48,490 nt of DNA from positions 1-48,490 of the forward strand of contig JAGXGB010000064.1 in NCBI GenBank assembly GCA_024636955.1. The letters are read 5' to 3'. Origin of the DNA: Bacteroidales bacterium. Its GTDB lineage: Bacteria > Bacteroidota > Bacteroidia > Bacteroidales > Lentimicrobiaceae. The notes under the pieces are model-generated. The model worked only from the letters and a program-made list of their open reading frames with translations. It was not told the origin of the DNA and made no database searches. Made by a program: the position numbers and the translations under genes. Positions 19,341 through 27,652 of the stretch are shown one piece after another. Every line of letters starts with the position of its first letter. Within the stretch, counting starts at the first letter, position 1.

Positions 19341-19358
19341 TTTCATCTCTCTTTCTTT
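19323..19358. terminator. 36-bp perfect palindromic terminator (bidirectional)
   Basis: Bases 19323-19340 and 19341-19358 are exact reverse complements (AAAGAAAGAGAGATGAAA), with an A-rich left side and a T-rich right side. It sits between the convergent M23 peptidase and the first T9SS gene. Confidence 0.85.
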
Positions 19359-19412
19359 CTTTTAATACTAACACCTAAGTCAGATACAGTTATTTCAAAC
19401 TGAAACTAACAA

Positions 19413-21248
19413 CTACTTAACGATCAACTTGTTAGAAATAGTCTGTCCGTTAAAAATAAAAGTGTAAGTATATATTCCTTCTGCAAGGTCAGATGCATCC
19501 AATTGCAACATGTGGTTACCTGAATTGTAAAGCTTTTCAGGTGTCTGTTTCATCAGCTTCCCTGTAATATCATAGACATTGAGGCTTACATTTGTTGCCT
19601 TTTCAAGACTAAAGGTGAAAGTAGTTATACCTTTAAATGGATTCGGATAGTTTTGCGAAACACTAAACCCAGGATTTTCGATTGATGAAGAACTTACCAT
19701 AACAGATTTTGGTACCTGCATGTAAACAATTGAATTTACAGTAGGATCGTCAAATTCACCCTGGGTTGAAAGTCCAGGTTCTTCATCCACCTGGAATATA
19801 AGGTGTATATTCTCATCTGACCATGGTGCAAGGGTAGGAAATACATTTTCAGTAAGATTCTGAGTACTGTCAGTAATGTGAATTACTGGCGTCCATGTTT
19901 CGCCATTGTCAGTTGATGATCTCGCAAACAAGTGACGGAACATTTGAGTTCCATTGTCGTACCCTTCAGCAATACCTGAATAAACCATGAAAAGCCTGTT
20001 TTGGTCATCTATTGTAAGCTGAGGCATAGCTGACATTCCAACAAAATAGTTACCAAGATTTGAAGCACTGTTACCAACTAAATTAATTTGTCCATCTTCA
20101 TTAAGATCCTGTACCCAGCCAACTAAATTACCTGATTCCTGCAATGCAGCCGGATGAAGTGCTGTCAAACTTCCATCAGTCCATGCCGGCATTCCTTCTT
20201 TCCAATAAGCAATACCATCAACAAAAGGAAACCAGCTTGCATTGGTGGCGCCTTCCATCATTTGTGTTCTGTTGATACTGAATACCAAATGCAGTAACCC
20301 ATCATTATCAAATGCAATACTTGCTCCTCCATCAGGTGAATAGAAAGCTTCAGTTGCAGTTCCATTCCACATAGGATATGGATGTGTCCAAACGGTAGTT
20401 TTCTGCCATGTATCTCCATTATCTGCTGACTTCATTATGAAGAGGTCATTCCATCTGTCGGCTACAACAAATGCGAGGTTATTATCCATTGGTTCAGCCC
20501 ATGCATAAGTTTCACCTCTCAGACCATAAAAGTCAGTTGATGTCATTCCTTCAATAATCCTGGCTTGAGTTTCCCATGTTAACCCTGCATCAGTTGACCG
20601 ATAGTAAAGAATAGCTGGATCGAGTCCATTATAAGCCTCATAAGTGTTCACTAGCATGTGAATTGTTGAGTCATCAGTGCCATTGCTAATCAATCTGGGC
20701 CAGGATAAAACCACATTAGTATCAGGGTTGCCCAAAAGATACTCAGTCCAATCACCTGTACCCCGGGTGGCTCTATGATTGATGACAATTCCCATTGAAT
20801 TATGGTGTGCGGCAATGATTTCACCGGTTCCGGCGGGTGCATAAGAAGGCCAGCCGGTACGCTCTGTTTCTATACGCGCGGTTGGCACAGCACTCCATGA
20901 TGAGCCATCATAGAAAGCATACCCAGTGCCACGATCAAGGTAGTTATCGCCTGTACCCATGCCCATTGTCCAAACTGCAGCCATAGTTCCGTCATCATAT
21001 ACATAAAAACGGTTTGGTGGTGCTGAGTTGCTTGACTGTAAATCCCAATAAGTAGTACCAATCACCGTTTCATTAAAATCAGCCACGGAATGTACATAAT
21101 TATTAGGAGCTTGCATAAAAGGTAATACAATGTCACGTGAAGAATTGTAATAGGGAGCCATTACATTGGAGAGGGAATTTGGCACTTGTTGAGCTAATGT
21201 CAGTAAACTCATAGTTACCATCATAGCGATTAAGTAAAACTTTTTCAT
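19413..21248 (-). CDS. T9SS-exported Asp-box (sialidase-fold-like) protein, copy A1
   Basis: This 611-residue protein has a signal peptide (about 1-20) and ends with a type A T9SS sorting domain (about 528-611: SQNYPNPF, then VYDITGKL, ending NKLIVK). Three Asp boxes with SxDxGxTW spacing occur at about 218-225, 274-281 and 445-452, the hallmark of BNR/sialidase-type beta-propellers. A Ca-loop-like DLNEDGQIN lies at 381-389. I see no F/Y-RIP motif or arginine triad of a sialidase, so the enzymatic name is not justified; the fold may bind glycans or other ligands at the cell surface. It shares many blocks with the next two genes (YDGSSW, RTGWPSYAP, WFPFVDGIAYW). Confidence 0.88.
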   Translation of the reverse strand: MKKFYLIAMMVTMSLLTLAQQVPNSLSNVMAPYYNSSRDIVLPFMQAPNNYVHSVADFNETVIGTTYWDLQSSNSAPPNRFYVYDDGTMAAVWTMGMGTGDNYLDRGTGYAFYDGSSWSAVPTARIETERTGWPSYAPAGTGEIIAAHHNSMGIVINHRATRGTGDWTEYLLGNPDTNVVLSWPRLISNGTDDSTIHMLVNTYEAYNGLDPAILYYRSTDAGLTWETQARIIEGMTSTDFYGLRGETYAWAEPMDNNLAFVVADRWNDLFIMKSADNGDTWQKTTVWTHPYPMWNGTATEAFYSPDGGASIAFDNDGLLHLVFSINRTQMMEGATNASWFPFVDGIAYWKEGMPAWTDGSLTALHPAALQESGNLVGWVQDLNEDGQINLVGNSASNLGNYFVGMSAMPQLTIDDQNRLFMVYSGIAEGYDNGTQMFRHLFARSSTDNGETWTPVIHITDSTQNLTENVFPTLAPWSDENIHLIFQVDEEPGLSTQGEFDDPTVNSIVYMQVPKSVMVSSSSIENPGFSVSQNYPNPFKGITTFTFSLEKATNVSLNVYDITGKLMKQTPEKLYNSGNHMLQLDASDLAEGIYTYTFIFNGQTISNKLIVK

Positions 21249-21340
21249 TTTATCGATATTTTTAGTTTCAGGAGATAATTAATTTATAAACCTATACAAA
21301 CTAAACACATCATAACAAATGTTGTTTGATATCATAAACA

Positions 21341-21378
21341 ATTAAGCCCCTGAAGGTTTATGGCTTCAGGGGCTTAAT
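21341..21378 (-). terminator. Terminator after T9SS copy A2
   Basis: A 15-bp stem (ATTAAGCCCCTGAAG with its complement) and an 8-base loop lie 63 bp beyond the stop of the gene ending at 21442. The U-run is modest. Confidence 0.75.
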
Positions 21379-21441
21379 ATTTTGTACACATAATACTGGA
21401 AAATCCCAGCATTAATGCCTTTTCACAGGCTTGTTTAGAGT

Positions 21442-23298
21442 TTATTCAACAATCATCTTATTAGTGATGCTGTTGCTATTAACTGTAACGGTATAGGTAT
21501 ATATACCTTTTGTTAATGATTGTGCATTAACAGGAATTGCTATCTTGCCGGCAGGGTATACTGCTGATGGAATAGTAATAATACGACGTCCTAAAAGATC
21601 ACTAATAACAACCTCAACTGAAGATGTGTTTTTAAGTGAAACACCTATTTCGGTTTTACCTGTAAATGGATTTGGGTAGTTCTGTGAAACTGCGAAATCA
21701 GGAACACTGATATTATTGACACCTACATTAATTACATCAGATTTGTCAAATTCAGCATAATATATAATGTTCTCAGATGGAGTGTCATTATCACCTCTGA
21801 TTGCTAAACCAGGTTCATTGTCAGCCTGATACATAAGATGTACTCTATCGGCAGAAGTGCGGTTAGCAATTGTTGGGAATACACATTCATCAAGCAAATG
21901 AATAATATTAGCATTTAAGTCAAAGAAGTCAAGCCAGGTACTTCCACCATCACTTGATCCACGGGCCCATATATGCCTGTATTGCTGTGATCCGTTATCA
22001 TAAGTTTCAGTTAAACTTGAATAAACGACATAAATGTAACCATTCTCATCAACTGCAATCTGAGGCATACTTGAAGGGCTAACGTAATAAAGACCGATGT
22101 TTGATACATCCCAGCCAATAAAATCTAACTCGCCATTCTCATTAATATCCTGCATCCAACCTATCAGGTTACCACTTTCAAAAAGTGCATTAGGATCAAG
22201 AGCATTAAGATCACCACCAGTCCATGCTGGCATATCTTCATTCCAATATGCAACACCATCAACAAATGGGAACCAGCTTGGACCTGTAGCACCTTCTTCA
22301 TACATAGCGCGGTTGACGCCGAAAACTACATGTAATTTACCATTCTGATCAAATGCGGCATGTGCAGCACCATCAGCGCAATAGAAAGTGTCAGCAGGAG
22401 TATTGTTCCACATTGGATAAGGATGTTCCCATATCACAATCTTTTCCCATGAATCACCATTGTCAGTTGATTTCATAACGAAAAGGTCATTCCAGTTATC
22501 GGCTACTACAAAAGCAAGGTTGTCACCCTGAGGTTCAGCCCATGAATAGGTATCACCTGAAAAGCCAACATTCTCATCAGAACCCATGCCAGGGAGAATC
22601 TCATGTTGAATATCCCATGAAGCACCACCATCTGTAGAACGGTAATAAAGCAACGCAAGGTCAAGCCCTTGATAAGTAACGTATGTGGAGGCTAGTAAAT
22701 GAATGTTCATGTGGTCAGCGCCACTGCTCACCAAACGAGGCCATGAAATGTCAACGGCTCCGGTTGGTCCGGCAAGGATGCTTTGTGTCCAGGTACCTGT
22801 TCCTTTGGTTTCACGTCGGCTAACAACCAATCCTTGAACATCATGATGGGCGATAACGATTTCGCCAGCACCCATAGGTGCATATGTTGGCCATCCTGTG
22901 CGGACTGATTCAATACGAGCTGTAGGTGCAGCTGCCCAATTTGCTCCATCAAAGTAGTTGTATCCTGTACCACGGTCAGGGTAACCTGAAGTATTTATAC
23001 CTCTGGTCCAAACCCCTGCCATTGTACCATCAGTATACCTATGAAATCTATTGGCAGGAGCTGAAGTATTTGATTGTAAATCGTAGAATGTGTAGCCAAG
23101 TTCAGCTTCATCAACAGCTTTTCCTGAATTCACATAAGGGTTAACTGTTTGATTTAATGGATTGATAAGACCATCACGTACGGCACTGAGATCAGGTAAC
23201 GCAATATTTTTTAGGTTTCCAGGAACTTTTACCCGCTCTTGCGCAGATAGAAGCAGTCCACAACAAAGTAGTAAGGACAGAATGTAAAATTTTTTCAT
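21442..23298 (-). CDS. T9SS-exported Asp-box protein, copy A2
   Basis: This 618-residue paralogue has a signal peptide ending near LLSAQE. Its core carries three Asp boxes (STDGGASW, STDNGDSW, SSDGGSTW), a Ca-loop-like DINENGELD, and the same N-terminal block as its neighbours (YDLQSN, DRGTGYNYFDGANW). The C-terminal T9SS domain contains SQNYPNPFTGKTE and ends NKMIVE. No catalytic sialidase motif is visible. It is preceded by a well-formed promoter at 23330-23360 and followed by its own hairpin, so it is probably transcribed alone. Function unknown; secretion or surface anchoring through T9SS is well supported. Confidence 0.88.
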   Translation of the reverse strand: MKKFYILSLLLCCGLLLSAQERVKVPGNLKNIALPDLSAVRDGLINPLNQTVNPYVNSGKAVDEAELGYTFYDLQSNTSAPANRFHRYTDGTMAGVWTRGINTSGYPDRGTGYNYFDGANWAAAPTARIESVRTGWPTYAPMGAGEIVIAHHDVQGLVVSRRETKGTGTWTQSILAGPTGAVDISWPRLVSSGADHMNIHLLASTYVTYQGLDLALLYYRSTDGGASWDIQHEILPGMGSDENVGFSGDTYSWAEPQGDNLAFVVADNWNDLFVMKSTDNGDSWEKIVIWEHPYPMWNNTPADTFYCADGAAHAAFDQNGKLHVVFGVNRAMYEEGATGPSWFPFVDGVAYWNEDMPAWTGGDLNALDPNALFESGNLIGWMQDINENGELDFIGWDVSNIGLYYVSPSSMPQIAVDENGYIYVVYSSLTETYDNGSQQYRHIWARGSSDGGSTWLDFFDLNANIIHLLDECVFPTIANRTSADRVHLMYQADNEPGLAIRGDNDTPSENIIYYAEFDKSDVINVGVNNISVPDFAVSQNYPNPFTGKTEIGVSLKNTSSVEVVISDLLGRRIITIPSAVYPAGKIAIPVNAQSLTKGIYTYTVTVNSNSITNKMIVE

Positions 23299-23329
23299 AG
23301 AAATGGGTTTAAAGATTTAATTGATAGTT

Positions 23330-23360
23330 CAAAAGTAGTAAACAATTCTTTCAAAACAAA
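23330..23360 (-). promoter_or_regulatory. Canonical Bacteroidota promoter for copy A2
   Basis: On the minus strand TTTG is followed by exactly 19 bases and TACTTTTG, matching TTTG-N19-TAnnTTTG. The -7 box is about 32 bases upstream of the start codon. Confidence 0.8.
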
Positions 23361-23441
23361 GTTATGGACTAAAAGTTATGGTCTTTAAGTTATGAACTTT
23401 AAAAGTTATAAATTAAGTAATGGACTAGTGGATATGAAATA
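23357..23441. repeat. Degenerate short repeats of GTTATGGACTTTAA
   Basis: GTTATG-type units begin at 23361, 23375, 23389, 23405, 23417 and 23428, with spacing of 14, 14, 16, 12 and 11 bp. They lie directly upstream of the A2 promoter and touch its -33 box. They could be binding sites or a slipped-strand repeat. Confidence 0.55.
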
Positions 23442-23462
23442 ATATAGTAGGTTAACATATAT

Positions 23463-23498
23463 AGAAGCAGGCAGATACTTGTGTATCTGCCTGCTTCT
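23463..23498 (-). terminator. Hairpin after T9SS copy A3
   Basis: A perfect 16-bp stem (AGAAGCAGGCAGATAC) with a TTGT loop lies 33 bp beyond the A3 stop. The minus-strand tail is TATATATG rather than a T-run, so it may act as an RNA 3'-end stabiliser as much as a terminator. Confidence 0.7.
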
Positions 23499-23530
23499 AA
23501 TAAATTATTAAAATTTCAAAAAGTTAACAA

Positions 23531-25405
23531 TTATAAAACATTAAATCTGGCTGTTGATGATTGTTCACCAGCTTTAACTTTTACAATGTATAAACCAGAG
23601 TTTAAATCTGAAGCATTAACATCAAGTTTAAACATACCGGCTGGATATGTACCGTAAGTTTTTTCCATAACCTTTTGTCCTGTTACAGTATAAACTTCAA
23701 CAGAAACATCAGCTCTCTGAGCCAAAGTAACATTTAAAGAAGTAGTATTTGTGAATGGATTTGGATAAGCAGGAGAAACTTGAATTTGGTTAGCAACAAC
23801 AGGCATATCATTAACGCCAATGTTTGGCTTCAGTATCTCAAGATAGTATATCACATTTTCAGAAGGTTGATCTGCATCACCACGTACTGATAAACCTGGT
23901 TCAGCATCAGCCTGGTAAACAACATGGATATATTCCCTGAAACTGCCTTCTTCACGGGCTATAGATGGGAATACACACTCATCAAGGAAATGGATAATGT
24001 CCTCAGAAAGGTGTATTTGTTCATTCCATGTGGTACCACCATCAGCAGAATAATTCATCCATAAATGCCTGTATTGTTGTGCACCGTTATCAAATGTTTC
24101 TGTAACTGACGTATACACAACATAAACACTGTTATTCTGGTCAACAATGATTTGAGGCATACTGGTAGGTGAAACATAATATAGACCGATATTTGCAACG
24201 TCAAAGCCTATAAAATCAAGTGAACCATTCTCATTTAAGTCTGCCATGAAGCCGATTAGATTGCCAGATTCATAAAGAAGATCAGGATTGAGGATATGTG
24301 CCTGATCATTAGAACCTGTCCAGGTCGGCATATCTTCATTCCAGTATGCTAAACCATCAACAAATGGGAACCAGCTTGCGGCATCATCGTATAATGCGCG
24401 ATTGACACCAAATGTAACATGAAGTTTGCCGCTGTGATCAAAGGTTGCATGACCTGCACCATCCGGACAGAAAATAGAGTCAATTGAAGGAGTATTATTC
24501 CAAAGTGGAATAGGATGTTCCCAAATAACTGTTCTTTCCCAGTTTTCACCATTATCATCAGAAGTCAAAGTGAAAAGGTCAGTCCAGTTATCAGTTACAA
24601 GTAATACAACTTGATCACCAACAGCAGTAAGTGAGTATGAATCACCACCGAATGCAACATAATAGTCAGATGTCATTTCAGGCAATACAACAGGTGTTGA
24701 CCATGTTGCACCAGCGTCAGTTGACTTGGTATAAACAATAGCACCATCTTGTCCATTAAATACAGTACCACCATTGCCAACAGGTGCAGTTAAAGCAATA
24801 ACATGTAAGATTTCATGGTTTGGACCACTTGAGGCCATTCTAGGCCATAAAAGCCCAGAAGCGCCTGCTGGAGCAGGAATAGTACTTTGAATCCAGGCAC
24901 CTGTTCCTTTAACATCTCTCTTATAGAAATTTAAAGGGGTTGTGCCAGATATGTGTGAAACAAAAGCTTCACCTGTTGCACCGCATGAAGAATAAGCTGG
25001 CCAACCTGAACGATCAACCTCTACACGGTTGGTTGGAGCAGGACCCCAACTTGCACCATCGAAATAATTATAAGCTGACCCACGATCAGCATATGCTGCT
25101 GGGCCTGTTCCACGAGTCCATGTAGCACCTACAGTACCATCAGAATAAACCTCAATACGATTTGAGGGGCTACTTCCATTCGATTGTAAGTCATAGATTG
25201 TACCTCCAATTTCAGTTTCATTTTGAGGAACGGCTCTTGATACATATGGATTAACTGTTGTCTGCAGATTGGTAGATTCATCAATTGCAGCTTGCTTTTG
25301 GATGGCGATGTTCTGCATTTGCAAAGGAGCTGTTACTCTTTGCTTTTGTGCAGAAACGCCTAACACAAGTGATAAGGACATTAAAGAAAGTAAAAGTTTT
25401 TTCAT
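23531..25405 (-). CDS. T9SS-exported Asp-box protein, copy A3
   Basis: This 624-residue member of the same family has a signal peptide (about 1-19, ending GVSAQ), the shared N-terminal block (YDLQSN, DRGSAYNYFDGASW), Asp boxes STDAGATW, SDDNGENW and SADGGTTW, and a Ca-loop-like DLNENGSLD. The sorting domain is more divergent than in A1 and A2: it has SPAYPNPFTNTTS, VYTVTGQKVMEK, and ends SSTARFNVL instead of the NK-L/M-IV ending. It is still a type A T9SS domain. No sialidase catalytic residues are visible. It has its own downstream hairpin at 23463-23498. Confidence 0.87.
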   Translation of the reverse strand: MKKLLLSLMSLSLVLGVSAQKQRVTAPLQMQNIAIQKQAAIDESTNLQTTVNPYVSRAVPQNETEIGGTIYDLQSNGSSPSNRIEVYSDGTVGATWTRGTGPAAYADRGSAYNYFDGASWGPAPTNRVEVDRSGWPAYSSCGATGEAFVSHISGTTPLNFYKRDVKGTGAWIQSTIPAPAGASGLLWPRMASSGPNHEILHVIALTAPVGNGGTVFNGQDGAIVYTKSTDAGATWSTPVVLPEMTSDYYVAFGGDSYSLTAVGDQVVLLVTDNWTDLFTLTSDDNGENWERTVIWEHPIPLWNNTPSIDSIFCPDGAGHATFDHSGKLHVTFGVNRALYDDAASWFPFVDGLAYWNEDMPTWTGSNDQAHILNPDLLYESGNLIGFMADLNENGSLDFIGFDVANIGLYYVSPTSMPQIIVDQNNSVYVVYTSVTETFDNGAQQYRHLWMNYSADGGTTWNEQIHLSEDIIHFLDECVFPSIAREEGSFREYIHVVYQADAEPGLSVRGDADQPSENVIYYLEILKPNIGVNDMPVVANQIQVSPAYPNPFTNTTSLNVTLAQRADVSVEVYTVTGQKVMEKTYGTYPAGMFKLDVNASDLNSGLYIVKVKAGEQSSTARFNVL

Positions 25406-25470
25406 TGGATTTTTAAATTTGGTTAAACATGTAAAATCTCACCGGCGAATATAGCAACATATTTTAACAA

Positions 25471-25506
25471 AAAAAAGAGGAAGTGGTAAAATACTTCCTC
25501 TTTTTT
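25471..25506 (-). terminator. Intrinsic terminator after T9SS copy B1
   Basis: A 14-bp stem (AAAAAAGAGGAAGT and complement, loop of 8) is followed on the minus strand by a T-run continuing into TTGTTAAAA. It lies 16 bp beyond the stop at 25523. Confidence 0.88.
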
Positions 25507-25522
25507 AATTAATTATCAATTA

Positions 25523-27439
25523 TTAGTCAACTATCATCTTACGGGTTGTTCTTTCTTGATTGATGACAACAGAATATGTGTATATTCCAGATCTGAGACC
25601 GTTAGCAATAATAGTAAGTATATGCGAACCCTGACCTAATGAAATACTTGGTATTTCATAAACTTTCTTACCAATCATATCAAACACCTCCAAACTTACG
25701 TCAGCCTTTTTCACAAGATTTATTCTAACTTCAGAAGTCTTGTTGAAAGGATTAGGATAATTTTGAGATACTGTTCCAGCAGTAACATCAATCTTTTCAG
25801 TGTTGATAATTGTAAAGTCAGCATCAGTGAAAATAAAGTTCTTGATATATTTATACGTAACAGGCAACAAAGTATTTGTAGGATCCATTTCCTGATATAC
25901 AAACGGAATTTCGTAAGTGCCTGCCGCTGGTGTAAATGCATAGTATGATGCAGTACCCATGAAAGCCTGCAACCATGCATCTGATAGATAAGTAACGTTT
26001 ACTACCTCTGTGTATCTGTTGTTCACTACATCCCATCCTGCACAATAAATATCTGGCTGAAGATTGTCGGTAACGCCTTCAAAATCGGTATCAAGCCATG
26101 AGAAGAACATCTTGGTTCCGTCATAGGTTGTAGTAAGTTGTGAGCGGTTATCTTCTGAAATGTCACCCCATTCACCCCTGAAAGTGATTAAATTCTCACC
26201 TAATTTTACTGCGTACCAGTCTTGGCCCTGACCATTTCCAAATATGTTATAAGAGGCAAACAACCGTGCTCCTGAAACAAAGGTATATGGATCAGACCCT
26301 GCAACACCAACAACCACTGAGATTACCGGATTACCAAAAGCATCAACTGCAAAATCACTGGTAAAGGCTGTTGTGTATACTATTTCGTTACGTGCTGGGA
26401 AAGGCTCTACAAATACCTCTGCTATTTGGTCATCTGTAAGCAGGTCGTTAACTATACCAGGCAATCCTTCGTCACCACTTAATGGCACTGTAATTGGGGT
26501 TTCATCCCAGGTAACTCCACCATCCATAGTTTTATACAGTATTGGATAAAATGCAAGTCCGGTTGCCATTATATCTTCACCATTATCACTCAGTGTCATA
26601 ATGTACCCAACCATTCCGTCGGGAGCAAATGCAATTTTTGAATCAGCAATTGATGTTCCAAATACATTAACAGGTGCATAAAGCAAAGTTTGCTCATAAT
26701 CATAAGCTCCGCTAGTTGCATTAAAAACTCCTCTTGTAATCACCAATGTATCAACGTATTGATTTCCTAATCCATCAATTACGGAGGGATCAACAACAAA
26801 AACATCTCCAGTTACCGGATTTATTGTCATAGCATCGGGGACATTTTGCCTTATTGGTGGATTTGAAGGCCATCCTTGTTGGTTTAGTCCAGTACCATCA
26901 AGTTTTACAGTAGCAGTACCATAAGCACCCCAGTTACTTGCTGCATCAAGCGTGGGGAAGAAACTTGTAAAATATGCATTGTCAGGATTAGTATTTCCCT
27001 GTGGATTATAAATTACACCCTGCGGGTAGCGTGCATTACCAAGGACAGTTGGATCAAACACCTGATTATTAACTGTCCATGTGCTGCCTCCGTCCTTTGA
27101 AACATCATAAGCAATGTATCCCGAACCTGGGGTAAGCATTCGATGTGCGAATGTTACTGTGTTAATAGTTGGATCAGCCCATAAGGCAGTGCGACCACCA
27201 CTGTATAATCCATAAGCATTTGCCGAAGTACCCAAATTTATAACTGAGATCTCTGCAGTACCACGTGACTGAGGAAGCGCAATAAGTGAAGGGTGCACTC
27301 CTGCTTTAACGGCATCATCATGATTATAATTTTCCATAGAAACAGTGGGCGTTCCTACTCTAATTTTCGCTGGGCTCTTTTGTGCAACAGATACAAAACC
27401 AAAACCTACTGCAAAAGTAATGAGTAATATTTTTTTCAT
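25523..27439 (-). CDS. T9SS-exported Asp-box protein, copy B1
   Basis: This 638-residue protein belongs to a second subgroup. A signal peptide (MKKILLITFAVGFGFVSVAQ) starts at the chosen ATG, 24 codons inside the longest frame; the upstream residues are charged and not signal-like. Two Asp-box-like motifs are clear (SKDGGSTW and TMDGGVTW). The region SANAYGLYSGGRTALW corresponds to SANVYGIFSMEQTVL in the next gene, showing common ancestry. The C-terminus is a type A T9SS domain with SQNYPNPFNKTSE, VFDMIGKKVYE and RKMIVD. No enzyme motif is recognised. A terminator follows immediately. Confidence 0.87.
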   Translation of the reverse strand: MKKILLITFAVGFGFVSVAQKSPAKIRVGTPTVSMENYNHDDAVKAGVHPSLIALPQSRGTAEISVINLGTSANAYGLYSGGRTALWADPTINTVTFAHRMLTPGSGYIAYDVSKDGGSTWTVNNQVFDPTVLGNARYPQGVIYNPQGNTNPDNAYFTSFFPTLDAASNWGAYGTATVKLDGTGLNQQGWPSNPPIRQNVPDAMTINPVTGDVFVVDPSVIDGLGNQYVDTLVITRGVFNATSGAYDYEQTLLYAPVNVFGTSIADSKIAFAPDGMVGYIMTLSDNGEDIMATGLAFYPILYKTMDGGVTWDETPITVPLSGDEGLPGIVNDLLTDDQIAEVFVEPFPARNEIVYTTAFTSDFAVDAFGNPVISVVVGVAGSDPYTFVSGARLFASYNIFGNGQGQDWYAVKLGENLITFRGEWGDISEDNRSQLTTTYDGTKMFFSWLDTDFEGVTDNLQPDIYCAGWDVVNNRYTEVVNVTYLSDAWLQAFMGTASYYAFTPAAGTYEIPFVYQEMDPTNTLLPVTYKYIKNFIFTDADFTIINTEKIDVTAGTVSQNYPNPFNKTSEVRINLVKKADVSLEVFDMIGKKVYEIPSISLGQGSHILTIIANGLRSGIYTYSVVINQERTTRKMIVD

Positions 27440-27584
27440 CGGATTTATTATTTGGTGAAACAATAATTCTAAAACTCTCTTAACTTTATCATGCCTTAGA
27501 CTAATTAACACTCCAAAAGGTAAATTGTTAAGGTCACACTTTGCTTGTCAGCATATCAGCTGAGTGCCCTTATGCATGAATAGT

Positions 27585-27635
27585 TTTCTATAAACAGTAA
27601 AAGCCGGCTGAGCCGGCTTTTACTGTTTATAGAAA
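27585..27635 (-). terminator. Long hairpin terminator after T9SS copy B2
   Basis: Two 25-base arms, centred on G27610, are near-perfect reverse complements with one bulged A. The GC-rich top is AGCCGGCT, followed on the minus strand by a T-run. It lies 17 bp after the stop at 27653. Confidence 0.85.
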
Positions 27636-27652
27636 TATTGTGCTTTAGAGTT

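Noticed and set aside
27585..27635. Mobile-element inverted repeat
   Set aside because: It sits 17 bp after a stop codon, has a GC-rich top and a T-run, and is best read as a terminator.
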